Made by a program: the position numbers and the translations under genes
The notes under the pieces: model-generated
Told to the model about the DNA's origin: nothing
The model's database searches: none
What the model saw: only the letters and a program-made list of their open reading frames with translations
In this document: piece by piece, positions 4,760-9,610 of the stretch
How the letters are laid out: every line of letters starts with the position of its first letter
Numbering within the stretch: the stretch's first letter is position 1
Assembly (NCBI GenBank): GCA_003503535.1
Contig: DOCI01000003.1
Coordinates: forward strand, 15,604 to 25,213
Direction of reading: 5' to 3'
Source: Planctomycetaceae bacterium
GTDB taxonomy: Bacteria > Planctomycetota > Planctomycetia > Planctomycetales > Planctomycetaceae
DNA: 9,610 nt

Positions 4760-6118
4760 TCAGGCAATCACATTTTTAATGACGTTGCCATGAACGTCGG
4801 TCAGTCGGAAGTCGCGGCCGGCGTGGCGGTAAGTCAGTTTGGTGTGATCGATTCCCATCAGGTGGAGAATTGTGGCGTGCAGGTCGTGAACATCGACCTT
4901 GTCGCTGACAATCTCTTTCCCAATCTCATCCGTTTCACCATGCACGATTCCTCCTTTGATTCCCCCTCCTGCCAGCCAGATTGAAAAACAGTTGCCATGA
5001 TGACCGCGACCGTTCTTACCTTCTTTGGTTGGCGTGCGTCCAAACTCTGTTGCCCACACGATCAGCGTTTCATCGAGCATGCTGCGTTGCTTGAGGTCTT
5101 TGATCAGCGCAGCGATTGGCTGGTCGACTGCTTTGGCCAGCGGAACGTGTTCCTTCATCTCCCCGTGTGAATCCCAGTTGGGTCGAGAGCCGGTATCGAT
5201 CAGTTCGATGAATCGAACACCCCTCTCTGCCAGTCTGCGAGCCACCAGACACTGCCAGCCGAAGCCCGTGTTCTCACCCCGTTTCAGTGCATAGGCTTCC
5301 AGAGTTTTGTCGTCCTCAGTGTTCACATCGAATGCTTCTGGACCTGCGGTTTGCATTTGAAAAGCTGTTTCAAAAGATTTGATTCTCGCAGCCAGTTGAG
5401 TGTCGTCCTGTCGCAACTTCAGGTGCCCTCGATTGAAGGCTTCAGTCAGCCCGAGTTCCAGTTGCTGAATGTCTTGACGCGTTGTCAGTGGAGCGAGATT
5501 TTCGATGGGGTGCTTCCCGGGAATAACTCTGGTTCCCTGATGATAGGCGGGCAGAAAATCACTGGCATATACCTGTGTTCCGCCATAGGGCAGGTGAGGG
5601 GCGACGACAATGAACGATGGGAGATTCTGGTTGATCGTCCCCAGTCCGTAACTGAGCCAGGACCCCATGCTTGGTCGAGCAAATGTCGGCGAACCGGTAT
5701 GCATCCCCACGGCTGCTTCGGTATGGTCGAAATGTGCGGATTTCATTGAACGAATCACACAGATATCTTCCATCTGTTCCCGCAGTTGTGGAAACAGATC
5801 GCTCACTTCTGTCCCACATTTTTTGTTGGGACTGTAAGGGAAGACACTGCCCATCAATTTGTCTTTTCCACTGCCATCGCGACCATTCGCCGAAGGTTTC
5901 GGGTCGAAGGAATCAATATGGGAAACCCCACCAGTGGCAAACAGAAAGATGACCCGCTTCGCTTTGGCAGTAAAATGTGGAGCCTTGGGCGTGAGTGGCC
6001 CCTCTGTCAGTGAAGACTTAGTCTCTTCGGCCAGTAATTCGGACAGAATACCGGGAAGCAGAATCGAACTACCAACCATGGAGCGAATGGCGTTGCGGCG
6101 TGTCATGAAGTTGTGCAT
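4760..6118 (-). CDS. DUF1501 family protein with twin-arginine-type leader
   Basis: 452 residues, normal for DUF1501, a family of the alkaline phosphatase/sulfatase-like superfamily that is greatly expanded in planctomycetes; its reaction is unknown. The leader MTRRNAIRSMVGSSILLPG has RR at residues 7-8 and a hydrophobic stretch, suggesting Tat export. Family landmarks: GGVSHIDSFDPKP (63-75), HFDHTEAAVGMHTG (129-142), WDSHGE (315-320), ATEFGRTP (356-363), GRGHHG (370-375), DVHDLHATILHLMGID (409-424) and a C-terminal RHAGRDFRLTDVHG. Asp/His-rich motifs are intact, consistent with metal binding. The frame is open up to 6181, but ATG 6118 fits the leader and lies 2 nt after the stop of the upstream cytochrome gene (TAA-CA-ATG), implying translational coupling. 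ATG 6106 (MTRRN) is an alternative. It likely works with the upstream protein. Confidence 0.9.
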   Translation of the reverse strand: MHNFMTRRNAIRSMVGSSILLPGILSELLAEETKSSLTEGPLTPKAPHFTAKAKRVIFLFATGGVSHIDSFDPKPSANGRDGSGKDKLMGSVFPYSPNKKCGTEVSDLFPQLREQMEDICVIRSMKSAHFDHTEAAVGMHTGSPTFARPSMGSWLSYGLGTINQNLPSFIVVAPHLPYGGTQVYASDFLPAYHQGTRVIPGKHPIENLAPLTTRQDIQQLELGLTEAFNRGHLKLRQDDTQLAARIKSFETAFQMQTAGPEAFDVNTEDDKTLEAYALKRGENTGFGWQCLVARRLAERGVRFIELIDTGSRPNWDSHGEMKEHVPLAKAVDQPIAALIKDLKQRSMLDETLIVWATEFGRTPTKEGKNGRGHHGNCFSIWLAGGGIKGGIVHGETDEIGKEIVSDKVDVHDLHATILHLMGIDHTKLTYRHAGRDFRLTDVHGNVIKNVIA

Positions 6119-6120
6119 TG

Positions 6121-8889
6121 TTAATCCACGTACAAAAATTCGTTTGTGCGAAATAGGGCAAGAGCGAAACTGGTCCAGCATTGATGCCTGATGTCATCTG
6201 GCGACCTGTTCTTATCGGCATCAATTTCCTCACTTAATGTTTTCAGAAACGACAGAGTGTTAGTTTTGTCATCTGTTGTCGCTGGACGACCGAAAGTCAA
6301 CATGAACGCGAGGTCGATTCTCTGGTCGTCGTTGTCACATTCTGCCAGTAACCTCGTAGCAAACCTTGCGGCTCGCCCATGTACGAACTCATTATTGAGC
6401 AGATACAGAGACTGAACGGTGGTGACGGAATTGTCTCTCACGGCGGACGATGCGTTTCGGTCTGGTCCGTCAAATGCAGTGAAATAGGGGCGGGCATTCA
6501 GCCGCGTCGTCATCAAATATACGCTTCGACGATTACTTTCGTAACTGTCTCGGAATGGATGATGCTGCGTGTATCCCCATTTTTCGACAGGAGGAAATGG
6601 ATGGGGTTCCTCCATACGTGTTGCATCCAGTTCGGTACTGAGCAGCAGCAGCGTGTCACGCAGCGACTCTGCATCCAGACGTTGCCGATCAAAACGCCAG
6701 TGCAATTCATTAGCGGGATCAATGTCCATCGCTTGTTGAATATTATTCTGATCCGCGGCGTCTCCTGTAGTACTGGTGAGTTGATACACCCGAGAATTCA
6801 TGATCAGTCTGTGCATGTGCTTGATTGACCAGCCGCTTTCAATAAATTGGGTCGCGAGCCAGTCGAGTAATTCAGGATGGGTGGGAGAAAGCCCGCGAAT
6901 GCCAAAGTCACTAGGGGTTCCCACCAGCCCTATGCCGAAATGATACTGCCAGATGCGGTTGACCATGACTCGAGCGGTGAGTGGGTTCTGTGGATCGGTC
7001 AGCCACTCGGCTAACTGTAAGCGGCCGCTTTGTTTCGCTTCTTGGTCGGTTAGCCGTTGGCCGCCGAGCAGGTCTGGGAACTTTCGCGGAATCAGTTCGC
7101 CTGGCTGCTTCGGTTCTCCACGAATCTGCAACGCTGCGTCACCAACTTGACCATCGGTCACAGCGTAAGCGAGTTCTGGGCCGGGCGATCCCTCTTTGAA
7201 CAACGGGATGAAGTCCCGTGGTTTTTTATCGAGTTCAATCCCCGGGAACGCATACTTTGTGCTGTTGAAGATGCCATACAGACCGTAATAGTCGGTCTGC
7301 AAAATCGGATCGAACTTGTGATCGTGACATCGGGAACAGGAAATCGTCAGCCCCAAAACGACGCGTCCCATATTGTCAATGGTATCTTCGATTGTTAAGT
7401 GTTGCGGGTAGTCTTTAATCACAGAGCCGAATCGCCGCGAACTGGCGATATAACCTGTCGCAATAATATGTTCGTTGCGTTCGTCGTCGGTGCTGGCTGG
7501 TAACAAGTCGCCTGCGATTTGCTCCCGCAGAAATTCATCGTACGGTTTATCGTTATTGAAGGCATCGATAATGTAATTGCGATACCGATAAGCCTGCGGG
7601 ATGGGATAGTCAGAATTTTCGCCCGCAGTGTCGGCGTATCGCACCAGGTCCATCCAATGCCGTCCCCATCGCTCCCCATATTGTGGCGAAGACAATAATC
7701 GTTCGACAACATTCTCAAATGCCAGGGGAGAAGGGTCGTTAACAAACGCATCGATTTCAGTTGGAGAGGGAGGCAATCCAATCAGATCGAATGTGGCCCG
7801 TCGTATCAGCATTGGTTTGTCAGCGTCAGCAACGGGGCGTAACTTTTGACGTTCAAGCCTTGCGAGGATAAAACGATCGATGTCAGTTGTTGCCCATTGA
7901 GAATTATTATTTTTGGGTGGGATCGGATGACTGAGCGGACGAAACGACCAGAACTCTCTCGCTTTCGCCACGTCGATGGTTTTCAGAGGAATCGTAGTCG
8001 CACTGCGGCGGGGATCGGGCGCGCCGCTGCGGACCCACTCTTCAAGTGAGGCGATCTCAATGTCCGAAAGTTTTTCATCGGGTGGCATCTGCATGTTGTC
8101 GTTCTCATAGCGAACGGCTTCAATCAGCAGGCTGTGATCGGGGTCTCCGGGAATAACTGCCGGCCCGAGTGACCCACCTTTCCTTAAGGTGGGAGCCGAA
8201 TCGACCAGAAGATGTCCTTCGACCTGTTCAGACTTCTCGCTGTGACAGTCATAGCAGTGCTTGATCAGCAGCGGTCGAATCTTACTTTCGAACATCGCGA
8301 GTTGATCCTTGGTCAGGACGTTTGTATCTGAACCATCATGCTCGCCTTTCCAGATTTCGATGCCCGAGAAATTGGCAGCTCCCCCTTTACTGGAGATGAC
8401 AATCGTTCCGTCTTTAGAATCTGTGTGCCATGGCCCAAGTTTTTCCCAGTGCCCCTCTCGACCGCTGTTGTAATTTCGGACAACCTCGACATCGTTGACA
8501 AACACGGTGTAGGTCTCCGACCGATTGTCTTCCCAGGCATAAAGAAAGACTGTGTAACGTCCTGTCGGAATCGAATTGAGTTCCACACGATTCCCACCCC
8601 AGCGGCTGGAACGAATCATTTTCGCGCGCTCAGCATCTGTCGACGGCAGTAATTTTACATCCTGGTTGTTGAATGATTTATCTTTACAGGTGTATGTCTT
8701 CGCATCCTGGCCCTCCCAGGCATTTCCATCAATCGAGACAGCCGGACCGTTTAAATTGAGTCCACGGAAAAACGTCGGTGCCTCATCGGCAACACTCGTT
8801 GCTACGACGGAAAAACTCGTCATCATAAAAACAAACACAATCCGCAAGCCGCGATTATCTGCGGGGCGAAAGCAACACCCGTTTGCCAT
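6121..8889 (-). CDS. Secreted di-heme PSCyt1/DUF1549/DUF1553 protein with malectin-like N-domain
   Basis: 922 residues. Order: hydrophobic signal (about 15-34, ending SVA before DEAP); a beta-rich malectin-like or galactose-binding-like domain (about 39-182, FFRGLNLNGPAVSIDG to FSGIEIWKGE); a planctomycete cytochrome C region with heme motif CYDCH (212-216) and NMQMPP (265-270), whose Met may be the distal ligand; DUF1549 (about 334-550) with a second heme motif CSRCH (518-522); and DUF1553 (about 618-885, with NRIWQYHFGIGLV and RRSVYLMTTR). Family function is unknown; periplasmic electron transfer coupled to breakdown of complex organic matter has been supposed. ATG 8889 is preferred: AGGAG lies 10 nt upstream and it gives a compact leader. 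The frame also allows ATG 8934. Either start overlaps the upstream regulator gene (35 nt for 8889). The DUF1501 gene follows after 2 nt. Confidence 0.92.
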   Translation of the reverse strand: MANGCCFRPADNRGLRIVFVFMMTSFSVVATSVADEAPTFFRGLNLNGPAVSIDGNAWEGQDAKTYTCKDKSFNNQDVKLLPSTDAERAKMIRSSRWGGNRVELNSIPTGRYTVFLYAWEDNRSETYTVFVNDVEVVRNYNSGREGHWEKLGPWHTDSKDGTIVISSKGGAANFSGIEIWKGEHDGSDTNVLTKDQLAMFESKIRPLLIKHCYDCHSEKSEQVEGHLLVDSAPTLRKGGSLGPAVIPGDPDHSLLIEAVRYENDNMQMPPDEKLSDIEIASLEEWVRSGAPDPRRSATTIPLKTIDVAKAREFWSFRPLSHPIPPKNNNSQWATTDIDRFILARLERQKLRPVADADKPMLIRRATFDLIGLPPSPTEIDAFVNDPSPLAFENVVERLLSSPQYGERWGRHWMDLVRYADTAGENSDYPIPQAYRYRNYIIDAFNNDKPYDEFLREQIAGDLLPASTDDERNEHIIATGYIASSRRFGSVIKDYPQHLTIEDTIDNMGRVVLGLTISCSRCHDHKFDPILQTDYYGLYGIFNSTKYAFPGIELDKKPRDFIPLFKEGSPGPELAYAVTDGQVGDAALQIRGEPKQPGELIPRKFPDLLGGQRLTDQEAKQSGRLQLAEWLTDPQNPLTARVMVNRIWQYHFGIGLVGTPSDFGIRGLSPTHPELLDWLATQFIESGWSIKHMHRLIMNSRVYQLTSTTGDAADQNNIQQAMDIDPANELHWRFDRQRLDAESLRDTLLLLSTELDATRMEEPHPFPPVEKWGYTQHHPFRDSYESNRRSVYLMTTRLNARPYFTAFDGPDRNASSAVRDNSVTTVQSLYLLNNEFVHGRAARFATRLLAECDNDDQRIDLAFMLTFGRPATTDDKTNTLSFLKTLSEEIDADKNRSPDDIRHQCWTSFALALFRTNEFLYVD

Positions 8890-9535
8890 ACTCGAGATGC
8901 TCCTGAAGTCTATTAACTGCCAATTCTGCGTCACCTGCTATTACTGCGTTTGCGACGGCAGTGTGCTCTGTCCAGCTGGATTCAATTCGATCCTCATACC
9001 GCTCAAATACTCGACCAATCACCCGATACATCTTTTCTCGCATCTGTGTCATCACCCGAATAATCTCCTGATTGCCCAAGCAGTCGCAGAAGATTCCATG
9101 GAATTCCGCATCCAGTTTAATCGCAGCTGTGTGGTCGAATTCTTTCGCAGCCAGTTGCTGCTGCTGAAGATTTTTGCGGATTCTTGTGATGTCGTCATTG
9201 GCGAGCTTGCCGGTCACACTGCGAAGTACAAACGATTCCAGCGCGAGTCGGATCTCGAACTGGTCTGCAATTTCATGGACTGAAAGTTCACGAACCATAA
9301 TCCCCTGCTGCGGTGAAACCGAAACCAAACCTTCCAATTCCAGACGCTCCAACGCAGCCTTGATCGGCGTCTTACTCATGCCCAATTGCAAAGCAAGCTG
9401 TCGTTCCGAAAGAAACACTCCCGGAACAAATGTCGAATTCTGAATCTGGCTCTTGAGTTGTTCATACGCTTTCTCTTTAAGTAGAGAACGTGGGCTGAGT
9501 TGCTGCATGTCTGGTCTCTCACCAAATGCGGTCAT
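8855..9535 (-). CDS. GntR family transcriptional regulator, FadR/FCD subfamily
   Basis: 226 residues. The N-terminal winged helix-turn-helix (about 17-83) shows LKEKAYEQLKSQI, the recognition region LSERQLALQLGMSKTPIKAALERLELEGLV, and the wing VSPQQGIMV. The C-terminal all-helical FCD domain (about 88-217) keeps the metal/ligand set: Asp142 and His146 (DAEFH), His191 (EHTAV) and His213 (EHLEYGK). FCD regulators bind small carboxylates or sugar acids and leave DNA on binding. The gene is first in the operon and overlaps the cytochrome gene, so it probably controls its own operon. ATG 9535 is used; ATG 9508 (MQQLSP) is possible, since neither has a clear Shine-Dalgarno and residues 1-15 lie outside the domain. 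The ligand cannot be read from the sequence. Confidence 0.92.
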   Translation of the reverse strand: MTAFGERPDMQQLSPRSLLKEKAYEQLKSQIQNSTFVPGVFLSERQLALQLGMSKTPIKAALERLELEGLVSVSPQQGIMVRELSVHEIADQFEIRLALESFVLRSVTGKLANDDITRIRKNLQQQQLAAKEFDHTAAIKLDAEFHGIFCDCLGNQEIIRVMTQMREKMYRVIGRVFERYEDRIESSWTEHTAVANAVIAGDAELAVNRLQEHLEYGKRVLLSPRR

Positions 9536-9546
9536 CGGCGATTGAG

Positions 9547-9575
9547 ATTATTAACTGAAGTTTTGCAATTTCCAA
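9547..9575 (-). promoter_or_regulatory. Candidate promoter of the GntR-cytochrome-DUF1501 operon
   Basis: On the minus strand TTGGAA (9575-9570) is followed after 16 nt by TAATAA (9553-9548), or after 17 nt by AATAAT (9552-9547), in an AT-rich stretch 12-18 nt upstream of ATG 9535. Between them, AACT-GA-AGTT (9553-9562) is a small inverted repeat that could be an operator half-site pair. This is reading by eye only. If the promoter is real, the short distance to ATG 9535 leaves a leader of a few bases, which would favour the downstream start at 9508. Confidence 0.35.
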
Positions 9576-9588
9576 AAAATCATAATAC

Positions 9589-9596
9589 GACGCGTC
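9589..9596. promoter_or_regulatory. Palindrome upstream of the operon promoter
   Basis: GACGCGTC is a perfect 8-bp palindrome about 14 nt upstream of the candidate -35 box. It could be a binding site or just a restriction-like octamer; the window ends 14 bp beyond it. Confidence 0.2.
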
Positions 9597-9610
9597 AGCG
9601 AGGGGCCCGT

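Noticed and set aside
4703..4984. 93-codon plus-strand frame with a TATAAA sequence upstream
   Set aside because: Most of it is antisense to the conserved end of DUF1501, and its product has no family resemblance.
6119..6181. Upstream start for the DUF1501 gene at 6181
   Set aside because: It would extend 61 nt into the cytochrome gene. The twin-arginine leader and the 2-nt gap support ATG 6118.
8576..9283. 235-codon plus-strand frame
   Set aside because: It is antisense to the GntR regulator and the start of the cytochrome gene, both well supported; its product resembles no family.

Overview
The window reads as chromosomal DNA of a planctomycete. The main evidence is a paired gene set typical of that phylum: a c-type cytochrome protein with PSCyt1, DUF1549 and DUF1553 regions, followed directly by a DUF1501 protein. 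Base composition is moderate, Shine-Dalgarno sequences are patchy, and there is a long gene-poor stretch full of palindromic repeats. No species can be named from the sequence alone.

Layout. (1) 1-198: a hairpin at the left edge, then an inverted pair of REP-like palindromes ending 21 nt before the next gene. (2) 220-909 (+): a PIG-L family deacetylase, best read as BshB1 of bacillithiol synthesis. A two-way terminator (916-949) separates it from (3) 972-2213 (-), a membrane-anchored protein with degenerate repeats of about 25 residues and long helices. It starts at GTG behind a strong Shine-Dalgarno that abuts a hairpin. (4) 2427-3231 (+): a doubtful small ORF, a small BON-like protein (2713-3066), and a strong terminator. 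(5) 3234-4759: about 1.5 kb without an intact gene. It holds four inverted-repeat or hairpin elements and a decayed REP-associated tyrosine transposase (RAYT, Y1/HUH family, minus strand). (6) 9535 down to 4760 (-): a three-gene operon encoding a GntR/FCD regulator, a secreted di-heme cytochrome protein with a malectin-like front domain, and a DUF1501 protein with a twin-arginine leader. Gene spacing is a 35-nt overlap, then a 2-nt gap.

How it works together. The right third looks like one regulated unit: an effector-sensing FCD regulator controlling an exported cytochrome and its DUF1501 partner, possibly acting on a sugar-derived substrate (inference). The middle looks like a graveyard of small hairpin-based mobile sequences. 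The RAYT relic has its active-site motif broken and carries stops and a frameshift. Immediately past its stop lies a hairpin of the same sequence type as the REP pair in front of bshB1, 3.6 kb away. I regard this link between transposase relic and repeat family as the most informative observation in the window. I see no CRISPR array, tRNA, rRNA or intact mobile element.
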